The position numbers and the translations under genes are program-made. Below are positions 25,844 to 34,817 of a stretch of 64,000 bases of DNA, piece after piece. The stretch lies in the NCBI GenBank assembly GCA_029975915.1, contig JARKOC010000542.1, positions 62,001 through 126,000 on the forward strand, written 5' to 3'. Every line of letters begins with the position of its first letter. Position 1 is the stretch's first letter. The notes beneath the pieces were generated by a model that saw only the letters and a program-made list of their open reading frames with translations, did not search any database and was not told where the DNA came from. This DNA is from Bryobacteraceae bacterium (GTDB lineage Bacteria > Acidobacteriota > Terriglobia > Bryobacterales > Bryobacteraceae).

Positions 25844-26743
25844 ATGGCAGAAATTAGCGCCCAGCTTGTGAAGCAACTCCGGGAGAAGACCGGAGCGGGC
25901 ATGATGGAATGCAAAAGCGCCCTGGTCGAAGCAAAAGGGGACTTGGCCGAAGCCGAAGTTGTTCTACGCAAACGCGGACTGGCCTCTGCTGCTAAGAAGG
26001 CGGCGCGTTCGACCAAACAGGGCATCATCGGATTGCTGATCGCCGACGGCGGCAAGACCGGCGTTCTGGTGGAAGTGAACTGCGAAAGCGACTTCGTCGC
26101 CCGCACAAGTGATTTCCAGGGTTTGGTGGAAGGACTCGCCAAAGTAATCGCCGAAAAGGCGCCAGCCGACGTCGATGCTCTGATGGCGCTGCCGTCGATC
26201 GAAGGCGCCGGCACGATCCAGGACATGATCAAGGCGAAGATTGCCAAGGTGGGCGAGAACATGAACGTGCCGCGTTTCGCCAGGCACGCGGCGAAGGGTT
26301 ACGCCGGTGCTTACACGCACCCAGGCGCGCAGTTGGTAACGATGGTCGACGTAGTCGCCGGCAAGCCGGAATCAGCGTCGAACCCGGTTTTCCTTGAGCT
26401 TCTGCACGACTTGGCAATGCAGGTGGCGGCGGCCGATCCGAAGTTTGTATCCCGTAACGAAGTGACCGCCGAGACGCTGGCCAAAGAAAAAGAGATCCAA
26501 CGCGCTCGCGCACTGGCTGAAGGCAAACCGGAGCAAATCGTAGATAAGGTGGTTGAGGGCCGGATGTCGAAGTATTACGAGGAGGTTTGCCTCCTCGAAC
26601 AGCCCTTTATCAAGGACAACACGATGCCCATCAGCCAGTTGCTCGCCGAAAAGGGCAAGCAGATTGGTGATACGCTTTCAGTGGCCTGCTTCCTACGGTT
26701 CAAGGTCGGTGAAACCGCCCAGCCGGAGCAAGCCGCAGAATAG
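25844..26743 (+). CDS. tsf: Elongation factor Ts
   Basis: 299 aa. The N-terminal UBA-like segment has LREKTGAGMMECKSAL, followed by the EF-Tu-contacting VEVNCESDFVARTSDF core and a C-terminal VCLLEQPFIKD motif. It catalyses GDP release from EF-Tu. Standard position between rpsB and pyrH; pyrH follows after 18 bases. Confidence 0.98.
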   Translation: MAEISAQLVKQLREKTGAGMMECKSALVEAKGDLAEAEVVLRKRGLASAAKKAARSTKQGIIGLLIADGGKTGVLVEVNCESDFVARTSDFQGLVEGLAKVIAEKAPADVDALMALPSIEGAGTIQDMIKAKIAKVGENMNVPRFARHAAKGYAGAYTHPGAQLVTMVDVVAGKPESASNPVFLELLHDLAMQVAAADPKFVSRNEVTAETLAKEKEIQRARALAEGKPEQIVDKVVEGRMSKYYEEVCLLEQPFIKDNTMPISQLLAEKGKQIGDTLSVACFLRFKVGETAQPEQAAE

Positions 26744-26761
26744 TTCCGAGGCGATATTCAC

Positions 26762-27475
26762 GTGCCGGCGCCCCGATACAAGCGAATCCTGCTAAAACTG
26801 AGCGGGGAGGTCTTGGCTGGGGGCGCCGGTTTTGGCATAGATCCAGCTTGTGTGAGCGCGCTGGCAGAGGAGATCGCCGAGGTCCATGTTGGGGGCGTCC
26901 AGTTAGGCATTGTGATCGGCGGGGGCAACTTCTTCCGCGGCGTCGCCGCCGCGGCCCGGCACATGGACCGTGTGACGGCTGACTCCATGGGCATGCTGGC
27001 CACCATCATCAACTGCCTGGCCATGCAGGACGCACTTGAGAAGCATGGAGTTCCGACCAGGGTATTGACCGCCGTTCACATGAACCAACTCGCCGAGCCG
27101 TATATCCGGCGCCGTGCGATTCGGCACCTTGAAAAAGGACGTGTGGTGGTCTTAGGCGGAGGCACTTCGAATCCGTTCTTCTCCACGGATTCAGCAGGCG
27201 CTCTTCGGGCGTTAGAAATCCAGGCCGAGATCTTCGCAAAGGCTACGGGAGTAGACGGGGTATACGACAAGGACCCCCGAAAGCACAAGGATGCTGTGAG
27301 ATACGAGAGAGTGTCCTACGACGAGGTACTGGCCAAGAACCTGAAAGTGATGGACGCTTCAGCCGTGGCGATGTGCCGGGACAACCAGTTGCCAATGGTG
27401 GTATTCAATCTCACAACGCGAGGCAATATAATGCGGATGTCGATGGGGGAGCCTGTCGGCACCCTGATCGCATGA
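26762..27475 (+). CDS. pyrH: UMP kinase
   Basis: 237 aa of the amino-acid-kinase fold: the [10 protein letters not shown] start, [12 protein letters not shown] for phosphate binding, [14 protein letters not shown], and [11 protein letters not shown]. It phosphorylates UMP to UDP in pyrimidine synthesis. The start is GTG at 26762. Conserved position between tsf and frr. Confidence 0.97.
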   Translation: MPAPRYKRILLKLSGEVLAGGAGFGIDPACVSALAEEIAEVHVGGVQLGIVIGGGNFFRGVAAAARHMDRVTADSMGMLATIINCLAMQDALEKHGVPTRVLTAVHMNQLAEPYIRRRAIRHLEKGRVVVLGGGTSNPFFSTDSAGALRALEIQAEIFAKATGVDGVYDKDPRKHKDAVRYERVSYDEVLAKNLKVMDASAVAMCRDNQLPMVVFNLTTRGNIMRMSMGEPVGTLIA

Positions 27476-27507
27476 TTAGCTAAAGGTCCAAGTCAAGGAA
27501 CTGCACA

Positions 27508-28107
27508 ATGAAATCAGACCAAAGCCAACCAGTCTCGTCTCCCTTCGCAACAGTCGCCGAGGTCGAGAAGGCGGCCAGTTCACGAATGGAGAAGGTGATT
27601 TCGGATCTCCAGAACAACATGGCCAGCGTGCGGACCGGGCGCGCGTCGATCCATTTGCTCGATGGGGTGACGGTGGAAGCCTATGGTTCGCCGATGCCAT
27701 TGAACCATGTCGCGACGCTGCATGTGCCTGAGCCAACACTCATTACGCTGCAGCCATATGATTCGTCGCAGATCAATGCCATCGAGAAGGCGATCCGGTC
27801 GGCTGATCTTGGGTTGAACCCATCCAACGACGGTAAGCTGATCCGTGTGCCGGTACCCGCGCTGACCGAAGAGCGGCGTAAAGAGATGGTGAAGTACCTG
27901 CACCACATTGCCGAGGACCACCGGGTCTCGATCCGTAACGTACGGCGGGATCTCAATGATGCTCTCAAGAAGATGCTGAAAGATAAGCTCATCAGCGAAG
28001 ACGACGACCGCCGCGGGCATGAAATCATCCAGAAACAAACCGACGCCTTCATCGCTAAAGTGGACAGCGCGGTAAAAGCGAAGGAGAAGGAAGTGATGGA
28101 GATTTAG
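27508..28107 (+). CDS. frr: Ribosome recycling factor
   Basis: 199 aa with a short N-terminal extension (about 15 residues) before the canonical MEKVISDLQNNMASVRTGRAS start of domain I. The hinge and domain II carry LDGVTVEAYGSPMPLNHVA, and the C-terminal helix has RNVRRDLNDALKKM. With EF-G it splits post-termination ribosomes. Last gene of the rpsB block; a clear terminator follows 30 bases after the stop. Confidence 0.98.
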   Translation: MKSDQSQPVSSPFATVAEVEKAASSRMEKVISDLQNNMASVRTGRASIHLLDGVTVEAYGSPMPLNHVATLHVPEPTLITLQPYDSSQINAIEKAIRSADLGLNPSNDGKLIRVPVPALTEERRKEMVKYLHHIAEDHRVSIRNVRRDLNDALKKMLKDKLISEDDDRRGHEIIQKQTDAFIAKVDSAVKAKEKEVMEI

Positions 28108-28136
28108 CTGGTTCGAGCAATTGCAGCTGCTGTAAC

Positions 28137-28166
28137 AGGGGCGGTCCGGTTGGGGCCGCCCCTTTT
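28137..28166 (+). terminator. Intrinsic terminator after frr
   Basis: AGGGGCGG (28137-28144) pairs with CCGCCCCT (28156-28163) and runs straight into TTTT. It closes the rpsB-tsf-pyrH-frr transcript and isolates it from the polysaccharide operon. Confidence 0.85.
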
Positions 28167-28203
28167 CTGTGCCCGAAGCGGGCCACCGGCCGATGAGTTT
28201 GAC

Positions 28204-28701
28204 ATGAGAATAAGCCGGGTACCGGACCACTATCGAGTTGTGAGGCAGGGTAAGCAGCAGCACAACCCCGATACGGGTGCTCAGTATCCGGACTGGAATC
28301 CCGCCCTGCCGAGTCTCTCTGCCGATCCTAAGTCGCGCATGGAACGTGTGCTGGCTCGGCGCAGGTACGAGGCGTTGATCGATGAATTCAGGGAAGATCT
28401 GCGTGCCGACCCGTTCGCGGCCCGCTCGGCCGTGGCTACTCTGTTCCGGCCCGACAGCCTGATCCCGCCATCGCCGCAGACCTGGAGGGGGCGGCTCGGA
28501 AGGTTGCTGATCCACTGCCAGTCAAAACTTATGTGGTGGACCGTTCGCTCGTTTCGAATGAGAGATAACGCCATCGAGTCGATTTGGTTGTCGCTCGAAT
28601 TGCATCTTCGTGAGCAACGGCGCCGGGACGTGGAGGTGAGCCGCCAGTTGTTGGCCCTGGATGCCCGGATTCGGGAACTTGAGCCTGGCGGAAGATCCTG
28701 A
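28204..28701 (+). CDS. Uncharacterised small protein of a polysaccharide operon (paralogue 1)
   Basis: About 165 aa from the ATG at 28204. No family recognised. A charged N-terminal half (EFREDLRADPF) leads to a segment LLIHCQSKLMWWTVRSF near residues 102-118, then an acidic/basic helix with coiled-coil character. The aromatic segment closely resembles one in the small protein at 29912-30310, so the two are related. Similar segments occur, as I recall, in small proteins and methyltransferases of O-antigen clusters. It is the first gene after the frr terminator and ends 8 bases before the GT4 start chosen here. No strong ribosome-binding site was seen. Confidence 0.65.
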   Translation: MRISRVPDHYRVVRQGKQQHNPDTGAQYPDWNPALPSLSADPKSRMERVLARRRYEALIDEFREDLRADPFAARSAVATLFRPDSLIPPSPQTWRGRLGRLLIHCQSKLMWWTVRSFRMRDNAIESIWLSLELHLREQRRRDVEVSRQLLALDARIRELEPGGRS

Positions 28702-28708
28702 ATGTGCC

Positions 28709-29830
28709 GTGAGGCGGTTGATCCAATACCATCCTTCGGTTGCAGGCCGTGATGCGATCGGCAACGAGATTGTGGCGCTGCACAATGCGGTGCGGCGGGT
28801 GGGCATCGATTCTCAGATTTTTGCGGCTCGAGCCGGGTCTCTGGACGGGATCGAGATCCGGAGCTTGGATCGGCTGGCACCTGAAGACACGGATACTCTG
28901 TTAATTCACTACTCTCTAGGGCATGAATCGTTCCACCGCGTCGTTGGTGGAGCCGGCCGGCGGCTGATGCTCTATCACGATGTTACTCCGCCGCACCTGC
29001 TTGCGGGTTCGCCGGTCGAGTTGATCGAGGCGGCAAAACAGGGCGTTGAGATGGCCGGACCCATCGCACGTCAGTGCCACGCAGTAGCGGCGCATTCGCA
29101 TTCGAGCGCCGCCGCTTTGCGCCGCTATGGCGGCCCTGATGCCGTGGTTCTGCCATATTTGCTCCGCTCGGAGATCTATGGCAGCAAGACGCGCCGTGGG
29201 GCTCCTCAGCCGGTTGGGGGCAATGGCCCCGTTCTCCTGGCCACCGGGCGGGTGTTGCCGCATAAGCGGGTGGAGGACGTGATCCTAGTTTACGATTACC
29301 TGCGGCACATTTCTTCGGCGCATTGGCGGCTCGTTGTGGCGGGGTCCACGGACCATGCACCCGGCTATGTCGATCACCTGGAAAGGCTATGCCGGAAGCT
29401 TTCGCTGCCGCAAGTTGAATTTACCGGCAATATCCCCCAACACCGGATGAACGCTCTATACCGCTCGGCGCGGGCCTTCCTGAGTATGAGCGTCCACGAA
29501 GGCTTCTGCGTCCCGCTTGTTGAGGCCATACGGTGCCGGATTCCGGTGTTTGCCTTGGACGCGGCGGCTGTTCCGGAAACATTGCGTGGAGCCGGAGTCA
29601 GCTTTGACAGCCCTGACTGGCCGTCCATCGCGGAGGCCATCGAGGCCGTGGATAGAAATGTGGAACTAAGGGACCGCATCTTGGCCATGCAGGACCGGGT
29701 GGCTGCGTTTTACGATTCGTCAACAGGCTCGAAGGCATGGCTGAGTTGGTTGGCCGGGAACCGGTTGTACCAAGGTCGCGATTTCCGGTTGGTCCAGGAG
29801 AGAAAAAAAGGCGATGAAGGCACTAATTGA
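28709..29830 (+). CDS. GT4-family glycosyltransferase
   Basis: About 373 aa from GTG 28709; a longer frame to 28661 would overlap the upstream gene, and a TTG at 28718 is also possible. The GT-B fold is shown by an N-terminal sugar-acceptor half and a C-terminal nucleotide-sugar half with ATGRVLPHKR, then VHEGFCVPLVEA carrying the family's donor-binding Glu pair. The N-terminal half shares an LYHDVTPP-type motif with the first domain of the large enzyme at 30307-34044. It transfers a sugar from an NDP-sugar in surface-polysaccharide assembly; donor and acceptor unknown. Confidence 0.85.
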   Translation: MRRLIQYHPSVAGRDAIGNEIVALHNAVRRVGIDSQIFAARAGSLDGIEIRSLDRLAPEDTDTLLIHYSLGHESFHRVVGGAGRRLMLYHDVTPPHLLAGSPVELIEAAKQGVEMAGPIARQCHAVAAHSHSSAAALRRYGGPDAVVLPYLLRSEIYGSKTRRGAPQPVGGNGPVLLATGRVLPHKRVEDVILVYDYLRHISSAHWRLVVAGSTDHAPGYVDHLERLCRKLSLPQVEFTGNIPQHRMNALYRSARAFLSMSVHEGFCVPLVEAIRCRIPVFALDAAAVPETLRGAGVSFDSPDWPSIAEAIEAVDRNVELRDRILAMQDRVAAFYDSSTGSKAWLSWLAGNRLYQGRDFRLVQERKKGDEGTN

Positions 29831-29911
29831 TCGGAGCGGCGCTGGTATGGCCGGGAGTTGGCCTGGAACCTGGAGCCGCATCGGAGCGCGGAAGGCGTCT
29901 CAGCACGGTCC

Positions 29912-30310
29912 ATGGCTTGCCCAACACTGCCCATTTGCGAAAGTGAGACTCGGATAGACCAGATTGAACTCGCCATCAGGCGTGCACTGCGTCATCCTGC
30001 CCCTGTCATCCCCCGGGGGCCTTCACTCCAAGACGTCGGCGAAACGCCACCGGAAAGATTGTTCTCCAGCCACTTGCTCGAACGTCTGCGCGGTTCGATA
30101 GAAGCCCTCTCTCAGGCGGGGATACGCCTTGGCTCAATTCCATCAGGCTACCCGCTGTGGGCTTCGCTCATCATTCGCTGTGTCTCGGGATTACTGCCCT
30201 GGTACACCAGGAGTCTTCACGCTTATGCCCGCGCCGTGATGGAGACCGCCGCAGTCACAGCTGCAGTTCTTGAAGACGCCGAACGAAGGGCGAGGGAATC
30301 CGGACGATGA
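29912..30310 (+). CDS. Uncharacterised small protein of a polysaccharide operon (paralogue 2)
   Basis: About 132 aa from the ATG at 29912; a TTG at 29858 is the other candidate start. The segment LIIRCVSGLLPWYTRSL matches the LLIHCQSKLMWWTVRSF segment of the protein at 28204-28701 at about half of the positions. Preceding it is a helical stretch (LLERLRGSIEALSQAG) and after it a helix rich in Ala and Glu. It may be a membrane-surface or scaffold component of the glycosyltransferase set. Its TGA overlaps the ATG of the large glycosyltransferase. Confidence 0.62.
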   Translation: MACPTLPICESETRIDQIELAIRRALRHPAPVIPRGPSLQDVGETPPERLFSSHLLERLRGSIEALSQAGIRLGSIPSGYPLWASLIIRCVSGLLPWYTRSLHAYARAVMETAAVTAAVLEDAERRARESGR

Positions 30311-33300
30311 GAATTGACATTCTGACCAATTCGGTCACGCCGGGCGATGCTGTCAGCGCGCACTGCCTCCTTCTGCGCCGGTACTGCGCGGATCTCGGTT
30401 ACCCGGTTCGTTTGGTCGCTGGACACGCACACCCGTCGCTTGCCGCGGATATCCATAACCCGGAAGTCCTGCTGGAGGGCGTGAATGAGGGCGACATCCT
30501 GCTCTACCAGTTCTTCCATTACTCTCCTTTGGCGTGCTGGGCAGACAGCTACCCCGGCCGGCGCATCATGATGTACCACAACATCACGCCGCCTTCGTTT
30601 GCCGGGGGCAACGCGAAAGTGCGCCGGGAGTGCGAGTTGGGTCTGGCTCAGTTACGGGCCATGGCCGCGGCCTTCGACGCCGCTTACGGGATGAGCGAGT
30701 TCAGCCGCGGGAACCTGGAAGAGGCCGGTTACAGCGAAACCGGAGTGTTTCCGCTGCTGCTTGATCTCGCGCGCCTGAATCCTCCGCCGGCAATTCCCCT
30801 GCGGTCGCCTGTGCGGCGGGGCACACGGTTTCTGTTCATCGGACGGCTGGCTCCGAACAAGCGGCAGGACCGTCTGATCCGCATGCTGGCCGCGTGGAAG
30901 ATCTCGGATCCGGAAGCCACGCTCACTCTGATCGGGGACGACACACAGCATCCCATCTGGCGCGCCCAACTGCTGGATCTCTGCGCCTCTTTGGACTTGA
31001 AACTGGGCAGAGATGTGACCATCACAGGCAAGATCAGCGACGACGAAGTCAGGCGGATTCTTCTCGACTCCCATGTCTTCGTTTCTGCGAGCGAACATGA
31101 GGGATTCGGTGCGCCGCTGATCGAAGCGATGGCGTTTGGACTGCCGGTGTTCGCCTTCGACGCCGCGGCCGTCGCCGGTACGCTTGGCGGGTCCGGATAT
31201 CTATTGAAAGGTGAAGATGAGAGGCAGTGGGCGAGTGAAATCCGGACGATGCTCGAAGATTCCTCCTCGCGCTGGGCCATTCACGCCTCGCAGCAGGACC
31301 GTCTGGAGCGCTTCTCGCCTGAGTCCGCTCGTCGCCAGGTGGAGGACCTGATCCGCAGGGCCGGTATCCCAGTCCGGCGCCTGGAATTCGCGCCCAAGGT
31401 CAGCGTCGTTATTAATACCTTCAATCGTGGCTGGTGGCTCGACCGGTGCCTGGCCTCGCTCGATGCGCAGACCTACTCTAACTTCGAGGTGGTGGTGGTC
31501 AATGGGCCTTCGACCGACACCACTGAGGAGGTCCTTGGCCGCTGGCAAGAGCGCATCAAGATTGTAAAGACAGCCAGCCGGGTTCTTTCGGTGTCGCGCA
31601 ATTTAGGGATTGCAGCGGCATCAGGCGAGTTAGTGGCGTTCATTGACGACGACGCCGTGGCGAGCCGGCGTTGGCTTGAAAGGCTGGTTCCGGCGTTTCT
31701 CGATCCGGCAACCGGCGGAGCAGGCGGCCTGGTCTATCGAATGAACGGACGCGAGGTAGAGTTCAGCTGTGGAACACTGGACCGCGACGGCTTCGTGGAT
31801 TGGAACCGGCCAGGAGCCGGAGCGCATTACCACTGGGAAGACGAGCGGCTGAATACGGTATCAGGAAACAACTGCATCTTCCGGCGTCATGCGCTCCAAA
31901 CCATCGGCGGCTTCGATGAACGCATCGAGTATTACCACGACGAGGCTGACGTCGTTTGGCGGATTGAGCAAGCCGGCTACCACACGGTCCACCGGCCCAA
32001 CGCGATTGTCTTCCATGAAGCAGCGCGATCTGAGAACCGCGCTGGCCGCCATCAATTGAACTGGTATGCAATCGTCAAGAACACAGTCTATTGCGCATTG
32101 AAGAATTACACCGGACCTTTGTGGAAACCCGCGGCGGCGGCCTCTATTTTGCTCCGAGTGCGGCGGGAACGCGTCGCGTCAATTGGGGCTTGGCAGAGGG
32201 CGGGCGAGATCAGCAGCCAGCAGGCGCGCAACTACCGTATCGCAGCATGGAATGGCATGGTGGTAGGGCTGCTCAGGGGGTGGTTCAGACTTGAACTGCT
32301 GCGGCATTTCGAAGATCCCGATCCGCTGGGGTTCAAGCCCTTCGGATCATCGGCCGAGCGGCTGTCTGTGTGTCTGCTGTCGCAAGCCCTGCCGTGGAAG
32401 AACCCGGGTGGGATTGCGACCTACACTTGGGAACTGGCGCTTGGGCTGGCGCGGCTTGGTTGCCGGGTCCATGTGGTCAGCGCCGACGCTGGCGCGCCGG
32501 CTGAGCGCCGGGAGGGAGTCTGGCTGCACAAGCCCCCCGAAGCGATCCTGCCGCCTGGCACTGCCATCGAAGCCGGACTGGCGGTAACGGCCAAGAACCT
32601 GTCGTACAGTTGGGCGGCACATCAGGCGGTCGATAGCATCGACGCCCGTTATGGCATCGATGTGGTGGAGTCGCCGAACTGGGATGCCGAAGGGCTGGTA
32701 ACGGCGCTCGACGCGCGTCTTCCAGTGGTCATGCGGGCGCACTCGCCCTTGTTTGAAGTGGCTCAAACCCAGGGCTGGACCATTGATCAGGACCTTCGGA
32801 CGGCGATCTCGCTCGAACGGCGTCTCAGCCTTCACGCCTCGATGGTAACGGCCAGCACATGCGCCATACTCGAACTCGCCAAGACTGGATACGGATGCGG
32901 CGACGGAGGGTCAATGGTCCATCTCCCATTGGGAATCGGTTCGCATTCAGCATGCTTGCCGCCTCCTGCGACCCCATCGGGGAACCGCCCCATGGTTCTA
33001 TTCGCCGGCAGGCTGGAACCGCGCAAGGGCATCGGCACTTTGATGGCTGCGATTGAACATCTGCTTGGCTTGGATTCGGAGGCTGTTTACGTGCTGGCGG
33101 GCGAGGACGTGCAAGGTTTGGGCCGATGCTGGCGTGAAAAACTTGCCTGGCGGATACCTGAAGCGGCCGACCGGGTGGAAGTGGCCGGGAAAGTGAGCCA
33201 CCAGCGCCTGGAAGAACTCTACGCGAACTGCACATTGTTCGTCGCTCCCTCGACCTGGGAATCCTTCGGTCTGGTCTTTCTGGAAGCCATGCTCCACGGC

Positions 33301-34044
33301 AAACCCGTGATTGGCACGACAGCGGGCGGAATCAAGGAAGTGGTGGAGAACGGCGTGACCGGCATTCTGGTCGAACCCGGCGACACCGAAGGTCTCTGCC
33401 AGGCGGTCTTGGGTCTGCTGAATGACCCGGAGAAAGCAAAGCGCATGGGCCTCGCAGGCAAGCAGCGCTGGCTGGCAAACTTCAGCCGGGAAGCGATGGC
33501 CAAGCAGACCCTCCAGGCGTATGCGGGTCTGATCCAGCGTTGGAACGCTAAACAGCGAGTAGTCTACTCGGCTACGGCCGCTGAATTCTTGAGAACTCCG
33601 GGCACCCGTGTGGTTTCAATCGAAGGCGGGCGAGGGCTGGCATTGAGCTCTGAAGGCCAAGGATGGCGGACTTGCGTTTATGGACCGTACATGAAGATGC
33701 CGGCAGGCGCCTGGAGGGCGCAGTTCTTGCTGGCGGCCGATGGAGATCTGGCGCATGCGGGCGAAGTAGCGCGAGTGGAGGCTTTCTGCGGGCCGCGGGG
33801 ATACTGCGAATCTACCCAGGTTCTAGCGCAGCATCTCGGCCCCGGCGGGGGCGCGGTCGCAAGCGTTTTCTTCCACTTGGAGGAACCGATGAGTGACTTT
33901 GAATTCCGGCTGCATGCGTGTTCTCCTGCAAGAATCTTGCTTCGAGAGATACGCGTGACGGCGTGGCCCGTCCCCCGCCAGATGAACTCCGAAGTCGCGC
34001 CCCCAGACCAATGCGCCGGCGTTGAGGAGGTGCTTGTCCCATGA
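30307..34044 (+). CDS. Three-domain glycosyltransferase (GT4-GT2-GT4) with C-terminal beta domain
   Basis: 1245 aa. Residues about 1-355 form a GT-B/GT4 domain (MYHNITPP; FIGRLAPNKRQDR; SEHEGFGAPLIEAM). Residues about 362-640 are a GT-A/GT2 domain starting VSVVINTFNRG, with the metal-binding DDDA near 446 and the GGFDERI motif. Residues about 684-1075 are a second GT4 domain (LSQALPWKNPGGIATYT; AGRLEPRKG; STWESFGLVFLEAM near 984). Residues about 1082-1245 are beta-rich and look like a carbohydrate-binding sandwich. One chain could add three linkages in sequence to a repeat unit. The ATG overlaps the previous stop and its own stop overlaps the permease ATG, so the operon is tightly coupled. 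Confidence 0.9.
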   Translation: MRIDILTNSVTPGDAVSAHCLLLRRYCADLGYPVRLVAGHAHPSLAADIHNPEVLLEGVNEGDILLYQFFHYSPLACWADSYPGRRIMMYHNITPPSFAGGNAKVRRECELGLAQLRAMAAAFDAAYGMSEFSRGNLEEAGYSETGVFPLLLDLARLNPPPAIPLRSPVRRGTRFLFIGRLAPNKRQDRLIRMLAAWKISDPEATLTLIGDDTQHPIWRAQLLDLCASLDLKLGRDVTITGKISDDEVRRILLDSHVFVSASEHEGFGAPLIEAMAFGLPVFAFDAAAVAGTLGGSGYLLKGEDERQWASEIRTMLEDSSSRWAIHASQQDRLERFSPESARRQVEDLIRRAGIPVRRLEFAPKVSVVINTFNRGWWLDRCLASLDAQTYSNFEVVVVNGPSTDTTEEVLGRWQERIKIVKTASRVLSVSRNLGIAAASGELVAFIDDDAVASRRWLERLVPAFLDPATGGAGGLVYRMNGREVEFSCGTLDRDGFVDWNRPGAGAHYHWEDERLNTVSGNNCIFRRHALQTIGGFDERIEYYHDEADVVWRIEQAGYHTVHRPNAIVFHEAARSENRAGRHQLNWYAIVKNTVYCALKNYTGPLWKPAAAASILLRVRRERVASIGAWQRAGEISSQQARNYRIAAWNGMVVGLLRGWFRLELLRHFEDPDPLGFKPFGSSAERLSVCLLSQALPWKNPGGIATYTWELALGLARLGCRVHVVSADAGAPAERREGVWLHKPPEAILPPGTAIEAGLAVTAKNLSYSWAAHQAVDSIDARYGIDVVESPNWDAEGLVTALDARLPVVMRAHSPLFEVAQTQGWTIDQDLRTAISLERRLSLHASMVTASTCAILELAKTGYGCGDGGSMVHLPLGIGSHSACLPPPATPSGNRPMVLFAGRLEPRKGIGTLMAAIEHLLGLDSEAVYVLAGEDVQGLGRCWREKLAWRIPEAADRVEVAGKVSHQRLEELYANCTLFVAPSTWESFGLVFLEAMLHGKPVIGTTAGGIKEVVENGVTGILVEPGDTEGLCQAVLGLLNDPEKAKRMGLAGKQRWLANFSREAMAKQTLQAYAGLIQRWNAKQRVVYSATAAEFLRTPGTRVVSIEGGRGLALSSEGQGWRTCVYGPYMKMPAGAWRAQFLLAADGDLAHAGEVARVEAFCGPRGYCESTQVLAQHLGPGGGAVASVFFHLEEPMSDFEFRLHACSPARILLREIRVTAWPVPRQMNSEVAPPDQCAGVEEVLVP

Positions 34045-34817
34045 TGGGCCTATTCAGGCAAACCCTAGCATCCCGTGAGTTATTTGTTGAACTGCTGAAG
34101 GTGCAACTGGACCAACGGTATAACGGTTCGATATTGGGCGTGATTTGGGCCCTTGCCGCACCGCTGCTCACGATTCTCAGTTTCTCGTTGATCTTCTCTG
34201 GCCTGAGCGGCTGGGATTTAGCCGACTACGGAGTCTATTTCTTCTGTGGCTACGTCCCATGGACCTTCTTCCAAACTTCCACTCTGCAAGCGGCCGAATC
34301 GCTTGTCGGCAACGCCTTCTATGTCACACGCATTTCAATGCCGAAACAAATTCTGCCTCTAGTGCCGGTGGCCGTCAACGGGATCGACGCCCTGGCCGCT
34401 CTGGCCGTCTTGTTCGCTCTCATGCCAGTTCTGGGCGCGCCCTACCAACTTGCAATGCTTTGGCTGCCGGTCTCGGCGCTTTTGACGCTCTGCGCTGTCA
34501 CCGGCTTGGCGCTACTCTGCGCCCAGGTCACTGTCTTTATCCGCGACTTCCGTTATCTGCTCAATTCCGCACTCTTCCTCTGGTTCTTCTTCTCGCCCGT
34601 GCTCTGGAAGCCAGCGGCTCTGAGCCCGGCCCTACGGCCGTTCTATAGGCTGAATCCTGCCGTGTACTTTCTCGAACTCTTCCAATTGCCCATACGTCAT
34701 GGCGCTACGCCGCCTGTCGAGACATGGTTCGCAGCGTCGATTTGGGCGGCTGTCCTGCTTCTGGGTGGCGGGCTGACATTCGCGGCAAAGCAGAGGAGGT
34801 TTTACTACTACCTATGA
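34041..34817 (+). CDS. wzm: ABC-2 type polysaccharide export permease (Wzm/KpsM-like)
   Basis: 258 aa with about six hydrophobic segments. The N-terminal cytoplasmic stretch FVELLKVQLDQRYNGSILGVIW (in parts) is typical of Wzm/TagG/KpsM permeases. With the ATPase next to it, it would flip a completed lipid-linked glycan across the inner membrane. It overlaps the glycosyltransferase by ATGA at 34041 and the ATPase by ATGA at 34814. The gene symbol is by family, not by demonstrated substrate. Confidence 0.88.
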   Translation: MMGLFRQTLASRELFVELLKVQLDQRYNGSILGVIWALAAPLLTILSFSLIFSGLSGWDLADYGVYFFCGYVPWTFFQTSTLQAAESLVGNAFYVTRISMPKQILPLVPVAVNGIDALAALAVLFALMPVLGAPYQLAMLWLPVSALLTLCAVTGLALLCAQVTVFIRDFRYLLNSALFLWFFFSPVLWKPAALSPALRPFYRLNPAVYFLELFQLPIRHGATPPVETWFAASIWAAVLLLGGGLTFAAKQRRFYYYL

